Source: Chlorops oryzae
Taxonomy: Eukaryota > Arthropoda > Insecta > Diptera > Chloropidae
NCBI GenBank assembly: GCA_020466095.1
Contig: CM035807.1
Location: 8,313,197 to 8,377,196 of the forward strand
Reading direction: 5' to 3'
DNA length: 64,000 nucleotides
Of this stretch, positions 46,298 through 58,384 are shown one piece after another; the first letter of the stretch is position 1; every line of letters starts with the position of its first letter. Under the pieces are notes generated by a model. It searched no databases. It saw only the letters and a list, made by a program, of their open reading frames with translations, and was not told the DNA's origin. The position numbers and the translations under genes were made by a program.

Positions 46298-48930
46298 TAA
46301 ATGTCTAAAAATGATTTTTTTATTATTTTATGGACTTTTTCATTAGACTTTATTGAGTCCCTAGGAGGGGATCGCCCGAAAATCTTCCTTAAGATTCCCT
46401 TTTAATAGTAAAAATCGATTCAAATTGACATACGAGTATGTATAACTTAGTATCGGATATATGATAAATATTTATGGGCATAATTTTGGGTGCTCAGCTT
46501 GATTTTTTTTAAATGCTGGGGTGAATTTTTCTCCAGTTACAGGTAGATCGGTTTGGTTCACTTTCGGGTTTTATTGCTTTGTTTACATATTTCATAGATT
46601 AGTTGTTTTGCAATTTTTATTTGGGTTAGATTTTTCAGTGGAATTAGGGAGTATTTGGGCTGTGGTTAGATGTTTCTGTAGGATTAAGCAATTTTTTATT
46701 CTTCTTTGTTGTTTGTTACAAAAATTCACATGATATGAATATACGGAAAAATCATATCGATGCATATCAATCACAGGTATACCCGAGAAGTATGCATCAT
46801 TTTTTTTAACTTGCCATTTTTAAGGATGTTGCACCCGCCGGAGCGTATTGAAACTTAGCATACTTAATCTAGGTATAAACTTGTATTTTCGAGAATTTTA
46901 ATTAAGCTAGTAGCATACCTCGAACAATAAAAAATTTTTCATAGAAAAATATCCTTCCACGGGAGCAATTATTGGTTTAAGTAAAATTGGCTGAAAAATA
47001 TTTTTGTAATATTTTCGAAGTACTTTTCTATATATGGGCTTTTGAATGAACATTCTTTCTTTATAATTGTCTTAGATATGATTTTTTTAAGGTTTTCTCT
47101 AAAAAACCCAATTTTTCAAGGATATTCAAGGACTATAAGAGATAGAGAGCCAAAACTCGGCGCAAATTAAATGTTTTGTATTGACCTAAACAGTAAAACA
47201 GCTAAAGTTGAAATCGTCTTCTGGGGTCGAATCACTATGCTTATTGTGTTTTACCCTTTTCTGTTGTCTTGCCTTTTTTTGTTTTTTTTGAAAAGTGTAA
47301 CCAATAAAAACGCCGGTTTGCATACTTCAGAAAGTATAATCCATCCTCAACGGCGAATTAACCGAATAGACATAGCTGCCTAGGGCGGCGAATTTTCGGG
47401 GATGGCAAATTTTTACCGTCAATGCATCAATAACAGAAAAGGCGAAGATTAGGTTGCTGTCTGAGGCGGAAAATTGTCTTTATCCGTCCCTGTCCACTCT
47501 TCTGTGATGTAAGCTTCTTCCTCCTCGCGTACTATAGACATCAAGTATATCAAATGCCTTCTCTTTGGCATCCTTCAACATGTTTTTTACTTATTTTTTT
47601 ACATTTCCAAGCCTTTGATACACAACGATCAAAATGATGCCAGTTTATAAAGGGTTAAACATAAAATGTTTTTTTACAATATCTCGATTGTTTTCTTGGC
47701 TATCTCAAAGATCCAATACTCTTTTGGAAAAATGGCGCATAATCATGAAATAAAAACAGCAATAGATCAATGCAAACTGGGCCAACTTTTCAAAACATCG
47801 CCTCATACTTATTATTCTCTGTATTTCATCCCATAAAGCCGAAGATTAAAAAAAAAAAATAAAATAAACATTGAACACTTAACATCCAAATATGAGAAAA
47901 TAATTGTTTAATACAACATCTATTCAAACATTTTGCGTTTATTCAATAAGTTTCTTTATGTCTGAATACAGCATAAATCTCATTCATAATTGATTGCAAA
48001 AAGGTCAGGCAGGAATTTGACTTCTTGGAATTCGTTTCGGGCAACGAAATAAAGAAAAAAACTAAGCAACGAGTTTATTCTCAACGTAGGCTAAGTAAGG
48101 ATATTCTAAGGACACCATTTCTACTTCATTATTATGCCATTTTGATTGTATACATTCACGTCCAGTGGGCGTGTTGAATTGATATGGTTTTTCTAACATT
48201 TTCTCCGTTTTCAAATGATTCCAACCCAAACGAAACGCCTTCGATCGTATTTTTCTATTTTCTCGCTGGACGTTTCTTAGAATCGCTTTAGGGAATTCTC
48301 GTTTTAGCTTATTAGTCGAAAAGTTGATTTGTAGGCGCATTATAGGTAGACGAGAAACCTTCTTTGGCTGTTAATGCTTAAACTGAAATTGATTGATTTC
48401 CTTAAAGAAGTCACTTGAAGATTTAGTCTTCTTGCAAGTAAGAAAAGCCTGGAATGATGACCAAAAATAATGTTGATTGGATGAAGAAAAACTAATCCTG
48501 AACAAAAGTCTCCTCGAAGTGGTTTGTATCTCATTCCAAAGATGATTGCAGTTTGGCCTTCGATTTTCACTGGATAATAATAAATTTTCCTTTTGCCCAT
48601 TAATAAATCATTTAATTGAAAGACGACAAAAAATCGTAATCTTTCCAGTGAATTTCTGGGGAGGATGGCTTTCAAAGTCGTTTGCAAAATTCAATTAAGT
48701 TTTGTAATTTTCAAAGGCAACAAACTTAATTTTCCATGAAAATGATTTATGCAGCTGACGGCAGGAAATGGTAAGAAGGCTGAAAACATTTGAACGGCAT
48801 AGAGCTCTAATTAAGTTCACAATTGTTTTCGATAATTTTATCGATTTGATTGGGAATTTTCGAGAGAAAAGTCAAATACCTTAGAATTCTTTTTCTATTA
48901 AAATTAAATTTTAAATTTGAAATCTATAGC
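46298..48930. other. Non-coding stretch
   Basis: No gene is recognised. Two minus-strand frames lie end to end at 48062-48340 (92 codons) and 48340-48687 (115 codons) with an overlapping stop/start. They have no recognised domain, and such an arrangement is not expected in a fly. A GGGCGGCGAATT / CCGCCTCAGACAGC pair at 47385-47494 may be a decayed DNA transposon end. Confidence 0.4.
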
Positions 48931-49192
48931 CCAGGCAGCTAATGGTGTTCTCACAACGCTCCTGAAGACTCCTTTTCCGGAGCGCAAATGCTCCTAACAG
49001 GAGCTTGAAATGAGCGCTTTTTCGTGTGAAAAAAGCATGGAGACTTACATATATGCAAAATGAGATCCGAAATTTTATTGTTCAAAATTCCTCGAATGGG
49101 GTTTTTGATAATCCAATATCAGTCTGTGTGGATCTCATTTTAAGGCTACAAACTTCAAAGGAAGACTCGTTTAGTCTCTATAAATACTCTTA

Positions 49193-49513
49193 GGCCCGAT
49201 ATTACAGCGCATACTTAAGGTTTCCTTAGCACTTAAGTAAAGCTTAAGTCTGTAAGGGATTTTAAGAGTAAAAATTTTAAGTGCTCCTTAATTAAGTTTT
49301 CAAATTAATTTAATGAAGGAATTTCACAAATTTTACAAATTTGAAAAAATATAAACAAAAAATATATGTTTTTAAAATGTTGCCTACCGAAAACAATTTT
49401 CGTAGGTTTTGGATAAAAATTGACAGTTAAAACACTTGACACTTAAGGTGTTCTTAAGTCTTCAAGCTTCCTTAACTTAAGCGAGGCTTAAGTATGGACT
49501 GTAATATCGGGCC
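49193..49513. mobile_element. PIF/Harbinger-like MITE, 321 bp, TTA target-site duplication
   Basis: Both ends read inward GGCCCGATATTACAG followed by CATACTTAAG within long imperfect arms rich in CTTAAG words. Flanking TTA occurs at 49190-49192 and 49514-49516. A 3 bp TWA duplication with GGSCC termini is typical of PIF/Harbinger MITEs. The interior is AT-rich and non-coding. It interrupts a GACTCC/GAGTCC-rich segment that looks like an older repeat (about 48933-49640). Confidence 0.85.
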
Positions 49514-49640
49514 TTAGAAAGTGCTTTTTTTTGAGGCCTTTTCAAAAAGATTCCGTTATGATTTCTTTTACACTCCTATGAAAAACGCTCCGAAAACACT
49601 TCTTTAAGGTATTAAGAGTCCTTTTACAGCACGCCCAACG

Positions 49641-52380
49641 TGATTGTGATTGTCTGGGAGTATTCTAGTCCAAGAATAACAGGCTTGATTGTTGGAAGAA
49701 TTGAAAAAGACGAAGTTTTTGACATCTTACTCCGCACAGGATATTTCTTTGACTTACGAGTAGATCCCTCGAAATTGATGACATTTGAAGCCACAAAGAA
49801 GAAATGTCATCGAAAAAGGATCAAAATGTGATTGATCGATCGTCAAATTAAAGCAAATAAAATTAAAAAACAAAAAATGTCATGCCACAAAAGGACAACG
49901 TTCCATCTTTGTGATGTTTATCGATTCTAGTGCGTAGTTGAGGACTCCTTTAATGGAAGTATTTACAAAATAGTTCGATTTTTTTATTCATTTTTTTTTT
50001 TTTTTGTTGCCGCATAAAGGACACACACAAAAGGAAACGGGATTAACTGCTGTCGTTACTAAAATCCAGAATACCTTTGCGTACTGCTTTCATCCATATA
50101 GACTCATTTCTTAGGCTGTTTGTTACAACTCTTCGGGGACCGCATATTACGTATATGCACGCATGTAAACTTCCACCGCAACCACATTATGGTATTATGC
50201 CGCACCGAACACCGAGCACCGTTCGCATTTGTTTCGCACGCAGTACAGTGCCGCTTTCGGGCCTTAACCCCGGAAAGGCTATGCCTCGAAAGGCCTGAAT
50301 TGTTTCATTCATTTTATTCGAGCAACCGTTACAACTACATTCGAGAACGTGGAGAAAAACTTTTCGTTGATTTTCATGGCGGCCGCCTTTGTTGTGTCGA
50401 CCCTGATCGAACGCATCGGAAACGACGTTGCGCGGATTCGTTTGTTACGTTCGGGTTATGTACTTTCTTTTTTTTTTGTACCCGATAAACCCTTTTCCAT
50501 CTTACGGAATGTCATTGCTTTAATTAAAAGTAATGACACACAATTCCATTAAAGCAAAATGGAAAAAACACATTTGCATAGCCTGCACACACAAACGCAC
50601 ACACAGAGAGACTCACACAAATACATACATATTTATGTATGTGTGTCGCAACCTTGTAGGTGCTGTGCCGCCTGTGAAATGTTTGGCTTTTGTGCGGCCG
50701 CTGGCAAAATGACAACAAAAATAAATTAATGTTTGTATGTGTCCCCGTGTCCCAGTCAAAATGTACGCACCTGTACCAGAGCGTTGTTGGCGTTCAGTGC
50801 CTTTCTACGTATTTTCCATACACTATGTGTGTGATTTTTGTTTTTGTTATTGTATATGCGTATGTGTTTATTTTTAACCACATACTTACTTATGTAGGTA
50901 CTTGGGGGAAAATAAAAACTTTACAGGTAATTTATTGCGTAAAGCGACCGCATAGAAAATAGGCCTTTCGCCAAGCATATCCGTCCTCGTCGTCGTCGTC
51001 GTTACCTCATTTCGTTTACAAAAATATATTCATGCATATGTGCATGCATGTGTGTTTGCATGCAAGCACGTGTGTACCCTCTCGAGCGAGTGCTAATAGA
51101 GTCCTTTCTGTTTGGCGTACTTTGACCATTGTGCTTAAGAACAAAAGGCGAAAGCGAAAAAGAACGCAGAAAAAAAGAGGAAAGGAAAAGCCTGTTTAAA
51201 AGAAGTCGAGCCGAGCCGAGCCGAACCGAACCGAACCAGCCGAAAGCACACACAAAGCCAACCGCTATCTAGTGAAATGTGCTGCTCAAAGTAGAAAGCC
51301 TCTTCCGTATATCCTTTTCAACGCGTTCGCTAGAAGGGAGAAAAGCTGCCGCGTTTGACTTTGACTGCATTCGAATGATTTTTTTTATTCTATTTTTTTT
51401 TTTTTTTTTTTTTTGGCGCACTTACAAAGAAACCCTTTGACTCTTTAGTATTTAACATACATACGAAAGTATCTCGGAGACGGAATTTCAGAAATTATAG
51501 CCGCATTACGAATCGCCGCTGGAAAAGGGCCCTGTAGTTCCTTCCACTCGGAATTGAAGCGTTTTGAGAAAAGGGTTCTCGAACAACCATAAAATGTATG
51601 TGTGACGTTGCTCATTAACAATATAAATGTGGGTTATATGAGCCGAATAGGGTCATTTTTTCAAGAGTTTATTTAACTCATCGACGACCGCTGAATCTTT
51701 CTTCTGAATTTTTATACGATTTTGATGAGTTTTGGACATGGAAATGGGCTAAGAAAATACCGAATGTAATATATAGAAAGTTAAATCTTCGGAAAGGAGC
51801 ATTATTAAAGTGATTCAAACCTTTCAGTGATAATCCTTTAAAAAGAAGGAAGTCAAACCGTCAAAAAGTGTCTCATATCGAAGAGTTCACAGAGTTTTCT
51901 TTTCGCTTCATATTGCTAATTTAAGCCAACTTGGGAGAATTTGGTTGGCTTATTTTAACTTTTTTGTGCAGAAATTTACTTCAACATTTTTTGAACAAAA
52001 TTTGAAGGAGTTGTTATGGAGAAATCTATTTTTGGACACGCATTTCAATTAAATTTGACTAATATTTTTTTTTTTTTTTTTTGTTTCTAGTAAGAAAAAA
52101 AGTGACGTGCTTCCTTCGTACTTGCTTCCATTTAAAAATAATTTTATTAATAATTACTTCTTCAAACATTTCTTTATGAGAATCATCATAAAAACATCCT
52201 AATAAAAGTGTCAAACATCCTATTCCTTTCACTGAAATCCCACAGTGCAGCGTGATACCTTTCAAGACTGCGATAACTTAGCGACCACCACAGTACACAG
52301 AAATGAGAGAAGTGTATCCTTTTGACCAACGGTGTAGGTACTTTGCCGAAGAACATGGTTTGTCACCTAGAGCTCACAGC
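49641..52380. other. Non-coding stretch
   Basis: No gene is recognised. GC-richer sequence at 50080-50420 carries overlapping frames without domains. GCCGA/ACCGA repeats lie at 51206-51240 and a T24 run near 51390. CATA/TATG words are frequent. Confidence 0.45.
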
Positions 52381-52384
52381 TTAA

Positions 52385-52622
52385 CCCTTTCGTGCCTACT
52401 GTCACAATATGTCTCACTCAGTTAAACTTCATTTTTTCTTTTAGGACATTCCATGTGTCCCATCTAAAACTGTTATTGGGATTAATATATCCCAGGATAA
52501 CCGAAGGACATTCGAAATTTTCGAGTATGCAAAACATGATTTTTTTGCTCCTTTATCCATTTATGCAATCATTTTATTCAAAAAAATGCCTGTTTCGAGA
52601 AATAAACTCCGGCGCGAAAGGG
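52385..52622. mobile_element. piggyBac-like MITE, 238 bp, TTAA target sites
   Basis: TTAA at 52381-52384 and 52623-52626 flank CCCTTTCGTGCC at the left and, inverted, CCCTTTCGCGCC at the right (11 of 12 identical). TTAA duplication with CCC(T)-starting termini is diagnostic for the piggyBac superfamily. The open frame inside is not transposase-like. Confidence 0.85.
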
Positions 52623-52626
52623 TTAA

Positions 52627-55600
52627 GGAAAGAAATGCTTTTGTAGACTATGAAGATATTTTGGTGGGCACTAAGTTAATCCATTTAACGGCTATGACAC
52701 AATTCCAAAACTTGTCAAAATCCTATGAGAACTCAGAAGTACCATTAATTTTTGCACCTTTTTAGAGGTGGAACTGTTGAGAGATTCTTAAGGTAATTCA
52801 ATATTAAAAGATATTTCTGAAAAATAATTTTTTTTTTTTTAAATATACTTACGAAAGGCTCTTTGAGATGATGATCATTCGTTTGTGTCTCTGAAAGTAC
52901 AACGAGTGCAAATGAGTTAAAATCCTTGACTAAAAAAAAACAATTTCCGATTCGACTTGAAGAGCCTTAAGATCGTAGTCGGTAGTATTATTGGCGAATC
53001 AGTTTGAATTTCCATTGAAATTGGCATGCATCTTAAATGTCAATTATTTATTTAACAAATTTCGAAGTTTATCAATAATTTCATTTATAAGTCCTTAAGC
53101 TCTTTAAGCCTCTAACATGCGAAAAAAGAAAAAAAAGAATACCAAAGAAATTATGCAAATATTTTAATGCTCATTTGGCTGGCTCAATGAAGGGAACGAG
53201 AAAGTCTGAGTGTTTTATTTATTCTAAAATAAGCTGAACGACGTGTGAAAGTATCGAATTCTGAGATAACCTTTCAAATATTCAAAAGCAATAACCTCAA
53301 ATCATTCCAGCTAACCAAATTGTATTTAGACTTGTCTCAACTGCCTCCCACCCCCTCTCAACCAAAAGTAAAAGTAATCAGACTCGGAGCTTGAAATACT
53401 CTCTGCTTTTTTTTTAGGGCACAAACATGTAGGTACAAAGCCATTCATGTCAGCCGATTTGGGCTTTTCGCACTAGTAAAACTCAATGCGAAAACTCAAA
53501 GTGGGGAAGATTTTCACAGAATTTTATTATGGCAAGTGTGTATCTTTACAAATATCGCTATTAACACACTCTCTACTGCGCACCTGTGCAAAAATCCTAT
53601 TTATTTACGAGTGTTTTGTGTTTGAACAATTTAAAATTTATATTCACACCTTCGTTAGGAAAGATTTTAGCCCTCCTCAATGGCATAAAATCTCGTTATA
53701 ACGTGCCGATGAGTATTCCAAATCGAGAGAAAATCGTAACAGAATTCGGTGGTAAAGGAGAATATTTTTCATTATGCCTGTATCAATAAATGTTTGCACA
53801 AAAAAGTAAAAGTACAGTCCTAATTCTATAAGTTGAACTTCAACAAATCAAGATTTTTCCAAATTTAACTGAATCGCTGGGATATAGTGTGGAGAGGGAG
53901 TTTTTTTGAAATAAAATTCTTTAACTTTTAAAGTCTCTAGACAAAATTCTTTCGGCTGCTAAAGTTATGGAAGTTTGACTGTACGAGGACGATATGATCG
54001 GATAAGAATCGAACGTCGAGGTTTTCGCCATTTTTTTTTTCTTTTTTGAAGTGTTTGTCATAATTTATTTATTTGCCTTTCATTGGTCTGGAAATTGTTA
54101 TTGGCATTATTGGCTCCATAAAATGAGGTACTATAAAGTACTGAGTAAATAACGATAAAGTACTTTCAAGTGGAGGGCAATATATCCTACAATTGCTGTC
54201 ATTCCATTTTTAAATTTGAACCAAAGTGAGGTCTATAAAAAGCCTTTCATTTAGCTGACCCAAAAAATCAAACCTTTTTCAAGCGTCTTAATCGATTTCA
54301 TTTAATAAATAGAAAATTATTCAAGTTTAATCGCTTGAGGCCGCCTTATAACGATGGGATAAATTGCCGAAAGGATTTTCAGAAGGACGCAAAACCCAAC
54401 GAAAAATATTTTCCATCAAGACGAGACATTTAAGCGCCTTACCCTTATACTCGTGCTTTCATAAAATTAATTTTAAATGACATTTTCATTATATCCGCAC
54501 ATAATTTTTAAAAGCATACTTTCGAACGTTCGCTCTCTCTTAATTCATAAATGAACGAATGAAAACGTTTCCCCCTCGAAAGTTACAATTAAACAATAAA
54601 TGCTCTCGCAAATAAATTTACAAAAATAATGGAAATAGAATAACGCAGTAAATTTTCGCACAATGCTAATAAATTTTCATAAAAAAACAAAAAAAAAAAT
54701 GTATGTAATGAAAAATACAAGGACACAAGACAATGGCACTGACAACAAATGGACGCATTAAAAGCTGCACAAAATGAACCGGAAGGAGTAGCAAAGCAAA
54801 AGCCTTCGGTGGCACCAAAGATCTGCGTTTTCGCAATAAGTTCAAATGCATTGTCCGGCTGGCAGCACAAGGCAAGGCCATGCCAGGATAGGCTGGCCTG
54901 GGCTGAACTGACTATGTCTGTGCTATGTGGGGCCGCGTTCGGCTGGGCTGGGCTAGACTATTGAAGGCAGAAGAAGTCGGAGCAAGGCAAGGTGGTGTAC
55001 CGAGTAAGGCTTGTTGTTTGAAACGAAGCTGCATTTATAATAATTAATTGCGTTCAAATATAAATGAAATGGTCAGCGTTCAAGGCAGAATACGAAAAGA
55101 CACCAAAAGTCTAGGCGCAAAGAATCGAAAAAGCAGAAAAAGAAATGGGGAACCATACTTACTTTTGCACTCATTTTCCTATTTTTTTTTTGAGTGAAAA
55201 ATGGAAGACTAGAGAAAAAATTAATATTTTTTACGAACGATAAATATTTCCTGCAAACAATTTTAATCATTTTATATTGTTCCCTATTCTTCGTTAGGTT
55301 TTTTTTTTCCACGAGATTCAATGAATTCAGAGTTCATACAATAAAAGGATAACCTTCTCACTTTTATAAAAGATCTCATCCTCGAAGCTTCGGAATACAA
55401 GATCCTATTCAAATGTTGTTCATAGCCAAGTTTAGTGACCCTATGGTTCAAAAGGAAATAAAGGAATTTAGAAAATGAAGAAGGAGAGCCGAATCAAATG
55501 TCCTTCCAGACACTTTGTAGTCCCTTATGATCACATATTGAGCATTCTGAGACCCCAGACGTAGCTTTTGAATAGAGCGACGACCTTCGAAGCTTCCGCA

Positions 55601-56533
55601 AACCAACCGATCCTTCTGCAGTTCCCATTGAAATTTTTAGGAAAAATCTGACAACGATAAAAAAAAAATGCATATGGCAACTCTATTTTGAAGTCCTTTA
55701 AAGCATTGTTTCCGATTTTCTTCAGCCAGCTTCATGTTTTTTGCATTCTCTTTTTAACCGAAACAATAAATTACTTACGCTGGACTTTGGCCATTTTCAC
55801 CTTAAACATGAGAGCAAATAATTTTGGTTTTCCTCCATTCGTTTTGCGTCGGTTTTTTTTTTTTTTGTTTGTTTCTTTTTTAATGTTGCCACATTCACGA
55901 AACATAACGACCGAAAATACAGTATAATTTTTTTTTTTCTCTTGTGTTTTGGTAAACGACACTTAAGAATTGCAACATTCGTTTCCAAGATGAATGGCTT
56001 GACAATTTACAAAATGCGCGTGGTGAGCCTCTTTGTCGTTTCGGGAACTTTACATAAAGAAGGCAGGTTTTTTGCGGTTTCATTATGAGTTGCCTTTCGG
56101 TCAACGGAAAGTTAACGATTCGAATAAAAAATCCATAAAAAAAAAAAAAAAAAAAAACAGTGCAATTAAAAGCAATAAAATAAACGAATGTGACTTTAAT
56201 GGCTCCAAAGAGATTCATTTAAGTCAAAAGTCAGATTGTTTAAAGAATTTTTCTTCTTTTTTTATGAATTATTTTATGGGTGGCTTTTTTGATAGCTAGA
56301 AATATGATTTCTCAATAGACATTTCGAATCGTAAATAAGTTGGTGACTCATTGAGTCATTTATGAGTACTAATGCCGGGTGTAAGAACTCAAAATGAGCT
56401 CATTTTGGGGATCAAAATTTGATATATTTTTCATTTTGTGAAGGTTGATTATAAATGTTCCGAAATTATATACACAAAAGCCGATTTAAAAAGGCCTCAG
56501 GCTAGTTTCTCAATATATATGAATCATATCCCA
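52627..56533. other. Non-coding stretch
   Basis: No gene is recognised. GGCTGG/GGCCTGG repeats near 54850-54955 and poly-T/poly-A tracts account for the frames seen at 54589-54964 and 55771-56299. Confidence 0.45.
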
Positions 56534-57420
56534 CCCAACAATTGGAAGACTGTTTTATGAGAAGATTCATTTACGACTCTTTTTCGAGCCCCCTTCATGT
56601 TTAGAAAATGATTGATCACATGCATGATTAAAAGAAGACTCGAAAACGACTCTCCAATATGTTTCAAAAGCGAGTTCAAAATTAATATGATTTAAATATA
56701 ATCCTTCAAATTGTTGCTATCTTATATTTCACTCAATATTTGACTCACAATTGAATTGAATGGATTTTGACTTTAAAGTTATAAACGAAAAATTTCCATG
56801 ACTTTCGATTTGGAAAGCTTAGTGTCAACGGGTGAGCACAGGACTAGAAAACGAGAGTTCCTAGGTTCAAATCCCACATAAGGCAAAGGAAAAAAAAAAT
56901 GTTGAATTTCAAATAATAATACAAAATAACATAACATATACACGGGAAAAGCCAAAAAATGTGTATTGATTAAAAAAATTTTTTTTTTTTTGGAAAGCAA
57001 TCTCCAAAATGATAGCAAATATGAATCGTAGAAGACTCCAAAATGATAACAAATATGACTCGATAACGACTCGGAAATGATATCAAATATGACTCCCTAA
57101 AAAGAGTCGCGGCTAGGGTTCCAATTTCTCCGGACAAAAGTATCATTTTTGATCAGAAAACGTCCGCATATTTGATATTTTTAATCAGAAAGGCGACTCG
57201 AAAAAGACTCGCTTTTGATCAAAAATTTCAAAAAATCACTACTTGTGAAATCTTGTCTAACTTCTGTCATTTCATTTCAGACTCATTTTGAACTCAAAGC
57301 GTTGGCGATCGAATTTTTATGCTATTCAAGACTCTTTTCGAATCCAGAATGATCGCTTCTAATATACTTCTTGAAAGATTTGGATATATGGTGAGTATTA
57401 TTAAAAACTAAATATGATTA
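56534..57420 (+). mobile_element. Second copy of the tRNA-containing TIR repeat family
   Basis: About 0.9 kb of GACTC/GAGTC-rich, short-unit repeats surrounds a tRNA-like module. The central 200 bp aligns with the reverse complement of 10850-11040 across conserved blocks on both sides of the module (TTATAAACGAAAAA, GACTTTCG, GTTCAAATCCCACA, TGTGTATT). The left end near CCCAACAATTGG is compatible with the CCCAGCAAACATT terminus but diverged; the right end is not resolved. Confidence 0.45.
56817..56884 (+). other. tRNA-Ser-like module (pol III A and B box-like)
   Basis: CTTAGTGTCAACGGGTGAGC resembles an A box/D-arm. CAGGACTAGAAAAC resembles the tRNA-Ser anticodon arm, and AGGTTCAAATCC matches the B box. 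Order and spacing are tRNA-like (about 45 bp between boxes). There is no matching acceptor stem and no CCA-side pairing, so it is a relic or a SINE-type promoter rather than a tRNA gene. Confidence 0.5.
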
Positions 57421-57443
57421 AATTTTTGTATGAATTTTGGCTA

Positions 57444-58382
57444 CACTGCAAAAAATTTTGCATCGTTGTTTCTACGATAGGAAGACGTAGAAAAATATAA
57501 TAGAATCTACGTAAAATACAATAAATTTTACTGTGAATATAATAGTTTCTACTGTGCAAGAATTATGTTCATCATAGATTTTACGATTTAAATATCGTAG
57601 AATCTACGATGGAAATATCATAGAATCTACGTAAAATACCAATAAGTTCTACTGTCAATCTAATAGTTTCGATAGCTGTTTCCCACTTATATTGATATAA
57701 TAAAACTAGCAAGCTCAAATCATATCACGCGATGCGTAGTTGAAGTGTGCTAGACTTTGTAATCATGGAAGGTCCGAGTTCGAACCCTGTCAATATAGAA
57801 AAAATTTTGTAAAAAATTGGAGATAAAAACAGGTTCAAGCTAATTTTCGTATACGTGAATGTTGAAATCAAATTACTTGTGAAACAAAATAAGTTGCGAA
57901 AAATAGATTGCTGTATCATTATCAAACGTCACGCGACAAGATTCAATCAAATATCAAAATTACTTAAATTTTAGCATAGAAATTGAAGATCGTATTTCTA
58001 GATTTAAATATCGTAGTGTAAAATTATTACTTTTAAAACAATGAAATACACAACGCGCTGGAGCATGGGAATGACGTGAAATTCTATCAAAATTAAGTTA
58101 TCGAAATGTACTTTAGATTGTGAAACGTAGTTCATGATTTGGTAGCGAATTCCTATGATTTGATATCGTAGTCCTATGAAATAACATCATAGTTCCTAAG
58201 ATGGAACATCGTTAAATCGTAGTTATATATCGTTGAAATCAATGACTTTCCTCATTGTAGAAACTACTGCAAAGCGGTCGTAGAATCTATGATATCTTGC
58301 AATTGGACCTGCACATATCAATTGCGGATATAATAGATTCTACGTCGGATATCGTAGATTCTACGGCGGAATTTTTTGAGTG
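57444..58382. mobile_element. TIR element with TA target and CGTAGATTCTACG-type internal repeats, 939 bp
   Basis: The left end is CACTGCAAAAAATTTTGC. The right end, reverse-complemented, is CACTCAAAAAATTCCGC. TA lies on both sides (57442-57443 and 58383-58384). Near-palindromic words (AGAATCTACG, TAGATTCTACG) recur near both ends on opposite strands and form long subterminal inverted arrays. No transposase is present. A tRNA-like module lies near 57725-57793. Superfamily uncertain; the TA duplication would suit a Tc1/mariner-related non-autonomous element. Confidence 0.65.
57725..57793 (+). other. tRNA-like module inside the 939 bp TIR element
   Basis: GCGTAGTTGAAGTGTGC (A-box-like), CTAGACTTTGTAATC at the anticodon position and GAGTTCGAACCCTG (B-box-like) occur in tRNA order with normal spacing. 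The stems pair poorly, so it is not a functional tRNA gene. It differs in sequence from the Ser-like module of the neighbouring family. Confidence 0.4.
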
Positions 58383-58384
58383 TA

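Noticed and set aside
47330..47494. Possible decayed hAT end (CAGGGACGGA inverted at 47485, GGGCGGCGAATT near 47385)
   Set aside because: Only one end is clear, the opposite terminus does not match well and no 8 bp duplication is seen.
48062..48687. Two abutting minus-strand frames of 115 and 92 codons with stop/start overlap
   Set aside because: The arrangement resembles a bacterial operon, but the context is clearly fly DNA. There is no recognised domain and the lengths are within chance.
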